Shown one piece after another: positions 35,498-43,555 of a stretch of 64,000 nt of DNA. The first letter of the stretch is position 1; each line of letters begins with the position of its first letter. Below the pieces are notes generated by a model. The model saw nothing but the letters and a program-made list of their open reading frames with translations. It ran no database searches and had not been told where the DNA came from. A program made the translations under genes and the position numbers. Source of the stretch: Dehalococcoidia bacterium (GTDB lineage: Bacteria > Chloroflexota > Dehalococcoidia > GIF9 > AB-539-J10); assembly GCA_030605665.1 (NCBI GenBank), contig JAUWHW010000061.1:1-64000 (forward strand), in the 5' to 3' direction.

Positions 35498-36787
35498 ATG
35501 GGATTTGCAAAGAGTCTCTGGGAGCAACAACAGACACAAGGATTCTACTTCGCGGGAGATAAGTATGTTTGTGCAGACTGTTTTGGGGACTACGCGATCC
35601 GGAAGTTCATTGATAATAATTCAGAAGCACAAATATGTAATTATTGTGGCGCTAATTCCTCTAAGCCAATTGCAGCTCATATGGATAAAGTTATGGCCTT
35701 CATACTGGAAGGCATAGAATCTGAATGGGGCGACCCCGACAACGAAGGAGTGCCGTACGAAACGGCAGAGGGGGGATATCAGGGAAAAGTAATCGATTCT
35801 TATGATTTAATAACAGACCAAATTGGGGATGAGCTTGAAATTAATAGTGATAATCTTATACAGGATATCATAGATTCTCTTGTAAACCGCCAATGGTGCC
35901 AGAAGAACTTTTGGGTATTGCGACCTGAAGAAACACTTATCTTCAGTTGGGAGCAATTTGTGAAGCAAGTCAAACATCATACACGATATGTTTTTTTTCG
36001 TGTAGACGATGAGAGCGATGACCATTGGGACAGAGACACAATCGCTACGTCCAAAATGCTTGATGAGCTTGGCCGCATAGTTTCGAAATTGGGTGTTATT
36101 AAGATCTTGGATGCTGGAACAAGATTATGGCGGGCCAGGATTCACGGCAAAGACAAATCATTTAATACAGCAAAGGATCTTGGCACTGTACAATTAGATG
36201 ACGCAAGATACTCAAACCGAATGAGCCCTGTGGGTATTCCCATGTTTTATGGAGCTTTAGATATGCTAACAGCACTTAAGGAGACTGTTGAGTGGCGGGA
36301 GCAGGAAGCCAAAGTTGCGACAATTGCGCCATGGAAGACTCTCCGTCAAATGAAGATACTAGACTTGACAGCACTTCCAGAAATGCCGAGCCTCTTTGAT
36401 CCAATCAAAAGGGATTTGCGGCCAAGCGTTGCATTTCTGCGTTCCTTTGTGGCTGATGTAAGTAAGCCCATAATAAAGGATCGGCAGGAACATATTGAAT
36501 ACGTTCCAACACAAATTGTAACCGAATACTTTCGACATATATACAGAGATACCGATGGCAGCAGATTAAAAGGGATATTCTATCCCAGCTCTAGGAATAG
36601 TGAGGGAGTTGCTTGTGTTCTTTTCATAGAGAATGAAAATTGTTGTGACACACAGGAGGAAGCACACACAGATAAGAATACGAACACGCAAAAATATTTG
36701 CTCCTTGAGAATAAGGAAATAAGAATAGTGCCTTTCCAAGTGAAGTGTACACTTAACCTTACAGAATCTTCCTCTTATGGTTCTTAG
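35498..36787 (+). CDS. RES-domain protein with HEPN/RES N-terminal region
   Basis: 429 residues. The N-terminal part has zinc-binding pairs (CADCFGD, CNYCG) and the helical region usual in HEPN/RES N-terminal proteins. The RES domain (about 210-420) shows ILDAGTRLWRARIH, MSPVGIPMFYGALD, ILDLTAL and YVPTQIVTEYFRH. RES toxins degrade NAD+, normally with an Xre-type antitoxin; none is adjacent here. A defence function through NAD+ depletion is inferred. The start at 35,498 follows GGGAGAG. Confidence 0.8.
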   Translation: MGFAKSLWEQQQTQGFYFAGDKYVCADCFGDYAIRKFIDNNSEAQICNYCGANSSKPIAAHMDKVMAFILEGIESEWGDPDNEGVPYETAEGGYQGKVIDSYDLITDQIGDELEINSDNLIQDIIDSLVNRQWCQKNFWVLRPEETLIFSWEQFVKQVKHHTRYVFFRVDDESDDHWDRDTIATSKMLDELGRIVSKLGVIKILDAGTRLWRARIHGKDKSFNTAKDLGTVQLDDARYSNRMSPVGIPMFYGALDMLTALKETVEWREQEAKVATIAPWKTLRQMKILDLTALPEMPSLFDPIKRDLRPSVAFLRSFVADVSKPIIKDRQEHIEYVPTQIVTEYFRHIYRDTDGSRLKGIFYPSSRNSEGVACVLFIENENCCDTQEEAHTDKNTNTQKYLLLENKEIRIVPFQVKCTLNLTESSSYGS

Positions 36788-37263
36788 CTCTTATAACTCT
36801 TATCGTGGTTCCACAGCCGACTTCGTGTGTTATCAATCGATTTTTTAGGAAAACAATTCGGATTGGTGAAGCTATTAAGTGCTGGTTTGTTTTGCGGCAT
36901 CTTCTTGATGGCTACACCGATGCCCAGGGGTAAGGCTATTTCAGCAAGGACTTTAGCAATGGCCTCCTTTAGGGAGTTTTTCTGCTCCTTGGAGATGTTG
37001 CAACGGATCCTAACCAAGCGAGCCATGGTATTGGCAGCTTCAAGGTGCAAGTCTATTCTCTCTGGCTCGTTTTTCAAAAGCTCTTTAAGCTTTACTCTGA
37101 GGATGGCTATTTCCTCGTCTAACCCTTCAATTTGAGATGCTTCCTCAAGTTCGAGCCTTTCAGCCTCGGTTAGGGCTTTGGCATAAAGGCCGTGCTTACG
37201 AGCGTTTTGATTGCCTTTTGGAACGCCTCTTTTTGGCATTTTGGACAATCTTAACCTTGACAT
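36784..37263 (-). CDS. Phage-type protein with GNxNAxKHG motif
   Basis: 159 residues. The N-terminus GVPKGNQNARKHGLYAKALTEAE is the motif common to small terminase-like or unclassified proteins in phages and mobile elements. A helical body follows and a short non-conserved tail. No large terminase is nearby. It overlaps the end of the RES gene by four bases on the other strand. The start is uncertain (Met1 or the Met at residue 9). Confidence 0.6.
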   Translation of the reverse strand: MSRLRLSKMPKRGVPKGNQNARKHGLYAKALTEAERLELEEASQIEGLDEEIAILRVKLKELLKNEPERIDLHLEAANTMARLVRIRCNISKEQKNSLKEAIAKVLAEIALPLGIGVAIKKMPQNKPALNSFTNPNCFPKKSIDNTRSRLWNHDKSYKS

Positions 37264-37290
37264 GCTATAGACTAAGGCATGGGCGGCTAG

Positions 37291-37496
37291 TGTATGTCTT
37301 CAGCGAAAGTGGGACACTGTGGCTTCAAAATTACTGTACACCTCAAAGATCGCTATTCGGCTCTCGAACGTCCCTATGAACGAGGGCTCGCTACTTTATT
37401 TACACGGTACCTTGCTGTCTTCAGGGAACTGGAGCAAGCCCCAAGGTGTCCATTAACTTCTGTCCAATTGTGTCCCATTTTCGCTGACGATTTACA
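37291..37496. repeat. 206-bp MITE-like derivative of the IS3-type element
   Basis: Left end TGTATGTCTTCAGCGAAAG and right end read inward TGTAAATCGTCAGCGAAAA form near-perfect inverted repeats and match the ends of the IS3-type element at 5432-6981. The interior is short and non-coding. It could be moved in trans by that transposase. Confidence 0.7.
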
Positions 37497-37679
37497 CATG
37501 AAACTCCACTCGAACATTTCGTCAGATTGTATTGTGAGTTAACAAAGAGGTCTTTGTTAACTATACAAGAACTCTATCTTCTATTCAGTTAACACCAGAA
37601 TTTAGATAACCTTTCTTGGTTTTCAAGACCTGTTGACCACAGCATCAAACACATCTACAATGATATCGGGAGAACATCA

Positions 37680-38447
37680 TTGTCAGCGGTTCAGCTATTC
37701 ATAGTGGTCATATTGGTGTTAATAATACTACCTGTGACAATACTGGTATGCACTGGTCATCTTGAGACTGGCTTCAGCGGTAAGACACTCTGGGACTGGC
37801 TAGAAGTTGTTGGCATACCTGTAGTAGTTGTCATAATAGCTGGAGCGTTTGCGTTCGTCACTCAGAAAGCAGAACGACGCGCTGAAGAGCAACGCGAACG
37901 AGACACCGATCATGCACGTGAGGCTATCCTGCGTGCCTACTTCGATGACATGACTAAGCTGGTCTTAGAGCATAAGCTTCAAGACTCAAAGGAAGGTTCC
38001 GCCGAGCGGGCAGTTGCCCATGCGCACACATTTATGGCGCTAGATAACCTAGACGGGCTACGCAAGGGTGTGCTACTGCAGTTCCTGAAAAAGTCGCAAT
38101 TAATTAATAAGGACAAACCAATTATCTCTCTCGACTTTGCTAACCTAATTAAGGCTAGTCTTAGCAGCGCGGACCTATGCGATACTGACCTACATGGCGT
38201 AAATCTAACGTACGCTGACCTAAAGTACGCTAATTTACGCAACTCTAACCTCACAAAGGCCGTACTAAGCAATACTGATTTGCGCAACTCCGACCTCAGA
38301 GAAGCTATACTAAACAACGCTAATTTGTACAACTCCGACCTCAGAGAAGCTGTAGTCACAAGAGAACAATTGGACAGTGCAAGTGACCTATCTGATGCTT
38401 TACTACCCAGAAAAATTGAGATGACTTCCTCAGTGCAAGAGAACTGA
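37680..38447 (+). CDS. Membrane-anchored pentapeptide-repeat protein
   Basis: 255 residues from a TTG with GGGAGA upstream. Two transmembrane helices (about 5-24 and 43-60), then a charged coiled region (AERRAEEQRERDTDHAREAILRAYFDDM), and eight to ten pentapeptide repeats from about 160 (ANLIKASLSSADLCDTDL, NLRNSNL). The repeats form a right-handed beta-helix that mediates protein contacts. This TM-plus-pentapeptide layout is common in defence islands. No enzymatic domain. Confidence 0.75.
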   Translation: MSAVQLFIVVILVLIILPVTILVCTGHLETGFSGKTLWDWLEVVGIPVVVVIIAGAFAFVTQKAERRAEEQRERDTDHAREAILRAYFDDMTKLVLEHKLQDSKEGSAERAVAHAHTFMALDNLDGLRKGVLLQFLKKSQLINKDKPIISLDFANLIKASLSSADLCDTDLHGVNLTYADLKYANLRNSNLTKAVLSNTDLRNSDLREAILNNANLYNSDLREAVVTREQLDSASDLSDALLPRKIEMTSSVQEN

Positions 38448-38653
38448 CATATGTAATTCCTAGAAATTCTGATTAATTCATATTCTAATCTACTTGCAAC
38501 ATTTCTAAATTGTAATGTAATTTGTGCTGTAAAGACGATTTAGTATCGCTTGAAACACGTGTGTAATTTGCCAATATAAGAAATATTGACATTCTAATCT
38601 AGTTGTTATAAAATTAAATTGTTATGAAATTCACACTATAAGGATGGTGTAAC

Positions 38654-38860
38654 ATGGCAGAAAGAGACAGTTACAAGTATCAGCTTAAGCAAGGGCACAA
38701 GATAGTTCACCGCGGGATTACGTATGACTTAGCACGCCGTGAGGTTGAGCACCAACAGGATTACCCAGGTTCGAGAATCGAACAAATGGGACGGCGTACT
38801 ACCCGCGAAGCGGCGCTCAAATGGGAACGCAAAGGCGGCAAGCGTCCCTACAATAAATAG
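38654..38860 (+). CDS. Small conserved-type protein (basic, 68 aa)
   Basis: 68 residues with AAGGATGG upstream. The pattern KYQLKQGHKIVHRGITYDLARREVEHQ ... GSRIEQMGRRTTREAALKWERKGGKRP matches a widespread family of small uncharacterised proteins in which IVHxGIT, EH and ALxWExxGGKRP are constant. Function unknown. Confidence 0.75.
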   Translation: MAERDSYKYQLKQGHKIVHRGITYDLARREVEHQQDYPGSRIEQMGRRTTREAALKWERKGGKRPYNK

Positions 38861-39149
38861 GGGAACTTGAAACAGGTCAAACTACCATTGACCGTTAGGC
38901 CAGGCAAGTACTGACGCAGGTGTGTTGTTGTGTCCATGTAATGCGGTATTTCATCTGCTCCTTTCACGCTAGCCCATACGATAGAGTTATACCTCCTCGG
39001 GCTGCTCGCCGGGTTCTCTTGCATAATTTGGTAGTCATACAATCAAAGCCTGCATTTCCATAGGTCCCTGGGGCTACCGCAATCAAGTTATAGAAGATGC
39101 TGATACTTGTAAGAACGCCGTTGCACAATAAGCCAGATTGTTGACCTAA

Positions 39150-39629
39150 TCACTCTCTTGGATAAAATGAACTACAGGAGGCACACTCCCCTGGTGTCGC
39201 CATTTTGTACCATTTACCTCCTACTTTAAGTGCATGTCCTTTTTCATAGTAGTGCTCTTCGTCATCGCATGAGCCATGAAATGCTTCTAGTGCTGGCGGC
39301 CTGTGATCCCAAGGAACAATATTACAAAAAATATAGAAATCGTCTTCGTCTTCAGTGTCTGGATAGTATTGTTCTCCATAGCGGCAGCCTGTCATTTTGC
39401 CAAATCCTATTTCACGAAAATTCTCTTCTAAGCGCTCTATTCTCTTTAAAAGCTGGACCAGAGAAATTTCTTCCTCCTCGCTGGCAAGTTTTACTGTTTG
39501 CCTCTGAGGATCGTATTTCCTGACTGTTTTAATATCAACGTCAACCTTTTGAGCGACTTCCTTTTGGGTGTATCCTTCATCCCTTAGGTTTGTTATCTTA
39601 TCAATTTTAGCTTTAGTTAGTCTTCCCAT
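39150..39629 (-). CDS. HTH protein with cysteine-containing C-terminal domain
   Basis: 159 residues. The N-terminus is a resolvase/Hin-type helix-turn-helix (KIDKITNLRDEGYTQKEVAQKVDVDIKTVRKY). A short coiled region follows, then a C-terminal domain with scattered Cys and acidic residues (CRYGEQYYPDTEDEDDFYIFCN; ECASCSSFYP), perhaps metal-binding. Four TTATTTGG words in helical phase lie upstream of its start and look like its own operator. Confidence 0.65.
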   Translation of the reverse strand: MGRLTKAKIDKITNLRDEGYTQKEVAQKVDVDIKTVRKYDPQRQTVKLASEEEEISLVQLLKRIERLEENFREIGFGKMTGCRYGEQYYPDTEDEDDFYIFCNIVPWDHRPPALEAFHGSCDDEEHYYEKGHALKVGGKWYKMATPGECASCSSFYPRE

Positions 39630-39646
39630 ATACTAAATAGTTTAAT

Positions 39647-39722
39647 TTATTTGGACATTATTTGGCAAGCAAAATGGTTTTTAAATGGTTATTATTTGGA
39701 TATTGATTTAACTATTATTTGG
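39647..39722. promoter_or_regulatory. Phased TTATTTGG operator array
   Basis: TTATTTGG occurs at 39,647, 39,658, 39,692 and 39,715, spacings of 11, 34 and 23 bp, near multiples of one helical turn. The array begins 18 bases upstream of the HTH gene start, in very AT-rich DNA. Confidence 0.5.
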
Positions 39723-39900
39723 TAGATAAATGCCTATTTAGAAATGATGTTCTAATTGAGAGGGAAATGCAGACCTAGTATAATCGCGTTATGAATTTAA
39801 CCCCTACTATTCACGGAAAAATAATTGTAACAATTCGATGGAATGTTCAATGGTCGCCGCTATTACCCTTGTCTAATTAGGAGGTTCTGTAGCATTAGTG

Positions 39901-39929
39901 TTGACATAGTACATCTATCGTGATAATAT
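39901..39929 (+). promoter_or_regulatory. Strong sigma70-type promoter
   Basis: TTGACA, 17 bases, TAATAT. No protein gene follows on this strand; the transcript would start near 39,936, at the first arm of the RNA candidate. Confidence 0.65.
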
Positions 39930-39935
39930 TTGGTG

Positions 39936-40050
39936 GGGGTATGGGAAGCAATGAGTGTCCTTGAAGTCGACATCGTCTAGGGGACACCTAGAGTAACCTT
40001 GAAGCTGACAACAGCTAGAGGTGAAAACCCCATACCCCCATACCATTTCC
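39936..40050 (+). ncRNA. Candidate structured small RNA
   Basis: Downstream of the consensus promoter, the ends can pair through a 12-bp helix (TGGGGGTATGGG near 39,934-39,945 with CCCATACCCCCA at 40,028-40,039). Inside are hairpins GTGTCC/GGACAC and AGCTG-ACAA-CAGCT, and the word CCTTGAAG-(2)-GACA is repeated. There is no start codon with a useful frame. I recognise no known RNA family. A transposase gene ends just downstream on the other strand, so an antisense role is possible. Confidence 0.45.
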
Positions 40051-40078
40051 CTTTTAACCTCCTTGTTTGGTGTTTGCA

Positions 40079-40993
40079 TTACTCCTTTTCCACTACATCT
40101 CTCCAGCTTTTATAAGATGAATCTACACTTGCAGCTTCAGCAGGTGTTTTCCCACCTAGGGCAGAATGAGATCTGAAGAAATTGTAGTGAACTAGCCAAC
40201 CATCAGTAAATATCTTAGCTGTGCCTTTACGCATAAATGAGCGTAAAACCTTAGTTCTATCCTTAAAAGTGCTATGAAATCTCTCAATAATCTGAGTGCC
40301 ATCTTTAGCTGTTAGTTTCTTAGCTGGTAAATGCTTTGTGCCAGCACCAAAAACTAATTCTATACCATCTAGGTAGGCTGCTAATTTATCTGTAATAACT
40401 ATTTCGGGTACTTTGTTTGCTCTCTTAGCTGCTCGTTCCATAAGGATTTTAGCATCCTTAGTGCTTCTACTTTCTGATAAGTGCGAAGCCAACAGGAATC
40501 TTGTCTTATCATCTATAATATCCCAGAACCATTGTTTTGAACCTTCTTTTTCCTTAAGCCTTATCATAGTTTCGTCAGCAACCCACTTTGAGCCAGTTCT
40601 TACAGGTACACTACTTAATGCCCTTGCTGCCTTCTTTGAGTATTGGACAATCCAACGATAAATTGTGCTTCTGTCAGGTCTTACACCATAACTTAGTTGT
40701 AATTGTCTTTGTATCTTAGCAAGTGATGCACTCTCATAGAATTGGTTTATAGCTGAAGCAATAACATTATATGAATAGTGAGCTTTTTCTGGTGCATCAG
40801 TAGTTACGAAAGTCCTTTTACACTTCCGACATAAGAATCTCTGTTTACTCTTCTTGGTCAAGCCATAACGAACCACGTTTACCGAGCCACAGAACTTACA
40901 TTCTAGAGTTGTATAGTGTGCTTGGGTGAGCACATTTATTCTGTTTAATAATCTTCGACTTCTCATTTCCGTTTCTTTTAAGAGTTCTCCCAT
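40079..40993 (-). CDS. IS6/IS240-like DDE transposase with zinc ribbon
   Basis: 304 residues. N-terminal zinc ribbon CKFCGSVNVVRYG ... FLCRKCKRTF, then a HTH region, then the DDE core: WVADETMI, VITDKLAAYLDGI, and TQIIERFHSTFKDR with the final Glu, and a C-terminal NFFRSHSALGGKTPAEAA. It looks intact. I could not define clear terminal inverted repeats, so the borders of the element are not given. Confidence 0.82.
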   Translation of the reverse strand: MGELLKETEMRSRRLLNRINVLTQAHYTTLECKFCGSVNVVRYGLTKKSKQRFLCRKCKRTFVTTDAPEKAHYSYNVIASAINQFYESASLAKIQRQLQLSYGVRPDRSTIYRWIVQYSKKAARALSSVPVRTGSKWVADETMIRLKEKEGSKQWFWDIIDDKTRFLLASHLSESRSTKDAKILMERAAKRANKVPEIVITDKLAAYLDGIELVFGAGTKHLPAKKLTAKDGTQIIERFHSTFKDRTKVLRSFMRKGTAKIFTDGWLVHYNFFRSHSALGGKTPAEAASVDSSYKSWRDVVEKE

Positions 40994-41033
40994 TTGTGTT
41001 CTCCTCGTCTGAGCTTGACACCTAAACCTAATA

Positions 41034-41468
41034 TTATTCCCTTTTTTCAGGTACTATCAATTGCACATCTATTTGTTGGGACTCTAATTGTTTTACTTCT
41101 AAGTCAACTTTTCTTTCTTGTTTCTTTTTTATTCGTCTTTCTTGTTTAGCATCTTCGCCTTTTATAGTACCTAACTCTCTTTCACATTTTGTCCGAGCTT
41201 GCTTTTCTTGTTGGTATGTTTTATATGTTCCCCACAAAAATACCCAAGCCACAAACACAATTACCAAGAGAACCCATGAATTAGCTAGATACCAGTCAAT
41301 TATAGGATTATGAATGATCTCAAGCCAAACTCGAATTTTTTCTACTAAACCAGCAAATCCAAGAAGAACAGCTACAACAGACAACCAAGATATTATAGAA
41401 ATCCATCCTCTAAAGGGAGGCCAACTGTTATGCAAGGATAGCCTCCAAAACTCGAAATAATTGTTCAA
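41034..41468 (-). CDS. Two-TM protein with charged coiled-coil tail
   Basis: 144 residues. Hydrophobic helices at about 22-42 and 62-82, then a long Lys/Arg/Glu-rich coiled coil (EKQARTKCERELGTIKGEDAKQERRIKKKQ). No family recognised. It is downstream of the AAA-PIN pair on the same strand and could be part of that unit, but a 90-base gap separates them. Confidence 0.55.
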   Translation of the reverse strand: MNNYFEFWRLSLHNSWPPFRGWISIISWLSVVAVLLGFAGLVEKIRVWLEIIHNPIIDWYLANSWVLLVIVFVAWVFLWGTYKTYQQEKQARTKCERELGTIKGEDAKQERRIKKKQERKVDLEVKQLESQQIDVQLIVPEKRE

Positions 41469-41557
41469 TATTATCCTCCCAGCTCAGTTCGCTTGAAGGA
41501 TGATACCATGACTTATAAAATAGTGTCAACATTGTTTCAACAGAACCAATTAGGAAT

Positions 41558-42028
41558 CTAACCATTTTGCTTCGCATAAGCTGTAGGATCCAAAACCGTA
41601 ATTTTATGTTCCCTGAGGATCTCATCCGCTTTTCTGAGAAAGTGGCGGCCATCCTGGCTTACTATAAATTTGGCATCTAGTGCAATCGCCGCCTTTAAAA
41701 AAGGCAAATCATTCTCGGGCATCACGACTTTAACCTCGATCACCTCCCTCAGTTTTCTATCAGCGTTCCTAAGCCTTCCCATCTGGGATAGCTCTCCTAG
41801 CCTATATTGTTGAACTATCGAAGGGCTGAAATTAAAGGGTTTTTCGGTAATAACTTTGCTGTATTCCTCTATTATGTCTCCGCTGATTATTAGATAATGG
41901 CTTTTTGCCAGAAACGTGTTATAAGCTCTGACCTTATCTTCGTAGCCTTGAAGTGCAGGGTTTAGAGACTTGACAATCGCTGGGACGAAGACGTTAGTAT
42001 CAAAGACGATCCTTATTTCCTTACACAC
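41558..42028 (-). CDS. PIN-domain nuclease
   Basis: 156 residues of the COG1569-type PIN group. Acidic residues of the active site are visible: VFDTN (Asp10), SGDIIEEYSKV, ENDLPFLKAAIALDAKFIVSQD. It should be an active RNase. The GTG start directly follows the stop of the upstream AAA ATPase gene, so the two are translationally coupled. No classical AbrB/RHH antitoxin is present, hence the ATPase may be its regulator. Confidence 0.82.
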   Translation of the reverse strand: MCKEIRIVFDTNVFVPAIVKSLNPALQGYEDKVRAYNTFLAKSHYLIISGDIIEEYSKVITEKPFNFSPSIVQQYRLGELSQMGRLRNADRKLREVIEVKVVMPENDLPFLKAAIALDAKFIVSQDGRHFLRKADEILREHKITVLDPTAYAKQNG

Positions 42029-43360
42029 TTACGCCTCGGGAAGAGAGCGAGCCCAGTCCTTCATGAGCTTTAATTCAATATCAGCAAAAGAAGGAATCCA
42101 CCCCTTAATATACCCTGTTTCGGCTAGCTCAAGTTTTTCAGCTATGGTTCCTTGAGATTCCTTCTTTATGTGCCAAACAGCTATATCCGAAGACTCAAGC
42201 AGCCCTTTCTCAATAGGTCTACTTAATGCTAGAGGCAAAACCAGACTATGTGTGGTAATTATTATCTGCTTACCTTCTTGAATGGCCTCAGCAAATACCT
42301 CAGGTAATTTTGCCTGAGAATTGGGGTGAAGACTTATCTCAGGCTCCTCAATCATAATAATATCTCCGGGTTCAGACCAAAATAGCTGGACAACGATGCT
42401 CAGCATTTGCCTTGAGCCATAGCTTGCCAAAGCTAATTTGAATACAGAATTAAGTTCAGGGTCTTCAAACTCTGCCCCCAATTTTTGCTCACCCTTCCAC
42501 CTTCCCCAGGGTTCCGTTAAACCAAACTCGCTAGCCCACTTATGGATTTTTTCTAGCCTTTTCTTATGCTCTATCGGCGAAATAAGAGAGAGCATTTTAA
42601 GCAAATTTTCCCCCTTCTTGCCTACCCATTCTGGCTTCCCGCTCGCGTCCGCTTCAGCTTCTACCTCTCCTCTTAATGATGAGATAAAGAAAACTTTATT
42701 CCTGCCATCAGTCCTCAGTTTGGAAGCCAGAGCTTTCACTGCAGCCTGGGCAAAATCTATAAGGGGTCGTGCTTCCTCTACCACCTTGCCACTTTGTGAA
42801 AAGACCTGAGGGGTCAAAAGGTGCGTTGGATCTCCGCAACCTACGGACAGGAGCAGAGCCGGGTACTCAAATCTGGGTCCCCAGCTGGTTTCGTCAATTC
42901 TTGTATAACTTACGGTTATGATTTCCTTTTCCCCACTTAAAATACTTTGCCGTGTTTCTGTTACATCCTTAAGTTTGCTAGAGTATCGATACCCGATGGG
43001 GTCAACCTTATCTATGGTAAGGCCAAGACTAGCTTGGTTGACCCCTTTTGCTATATCTGAAAGTTTTGTACTTTCCTCTGCATCTAAACCCGCATGAATT
43101 TCCATAGTCGCCCAATTATCCAGGATTCGCTTATGGGCAATATCCTCCATAGAGGAGTAAGTTACGAGAGAGGGATAATAGACCCCTCTATAGTCAAAGC
43201 CCTGTTGTCCGACGTTTTGGGCAAGGAGAGCAAGAGCTTCCAAAATGTTTGACTTTCCTGAGCCATTGGGGCCCACAAGGATAGTCAAAGGTTTAAGCTC
43301 AAGGCTAACGCCAGGTTTCCCAATACTTTTGAAGTTCTCAATGACAAATTTTGTAATCAT
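42029..43360 (-). CDS. AAA ATPase of the OLD/AAA_15-AAA_21 type
   Basis: 443 residues. Walker A GPNGSGKSN (about 30-38) after IENFKSIGKPGVSLELKPLTILV, a long helical arm, the signature-type SYGSRQMLS, Walker B DIIMIEEPEISLHPNSQ, and IIITTHS. This is an SMC/Rad50-like ABC ATPase without a TOPRIM nuclease domain. Related ATPases act as sensors or chaperones in defence systems such as PARIS, paired with a separate effector. Here the partner is a PIN nuclease in the next gene. Confidence 0.85.
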   Translation of the reverse strand: MITKFVIENFKSIGKPGVSLELKPLTILVGPNGSGKSNILEALALLAQNVGQQGFDYRGVYYPSLVTYSSMEDIAHKRILDNWATMEIHAGLDAEESTKLSDIAKGVNQASLGLTIDKVDPIGYRYSSKLKDVTETRQSILSGEKEIITVSYTRIDETSWGPRFEYPALLLSVGCGDPTHLLTPQVFSQSGKVVEEARPLIDFAQAAVKALASKLRTDGRNKVFFISSLRGEVEAEADASGKPEWVGKKGENLLKMLSLISPIEHKKRLEKIHKWASEFGLTEPWGRWKGEQKLGAEFEDPELNSVFKLALASYGSRQMLSIVVQLFWSEPGDIIMIEEPEISLHPNSQAKLPEVFAEAIQEGKQIIITTHSLVLPLALSRPIEKGLLESSDIAVWHIKKESQGTIAEKLELAETGYIKGWIPSFADIELKLMKDWARSLPEA

Positions 43361-43555
43361 AATTACTCGAAAGTTTCTGAATTAACTCCTTCCCAGAAAC
43401 AGCTACCTTAGGCAACTAGCTGCAGTATAAACATACACACATAGGCCCGTCAAGGGCGTCTGCACTAGAGTTTTGGATCCTATAGAGCACAGGTCATCAT
43501 ATCTGCAAAGAACAGATGTCGTCGGTTAATCAAGTTGGCTTTTTGTATCCTCCGG

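Noticed and set aside
38848..39042. 64-residue minus-strand frame
   Set aside because: It has no ribosome-binding site or recognisable motif, and its 3' end runs into the neighbouring plus-strand gene.
39936..40050. tmRNA or tRNA-like molecule because the ends pair and the 3' side reads CCATACCA
   Set aside because: There is no T-arm sequence (GGTTCRA) and no tag-peptide frame.
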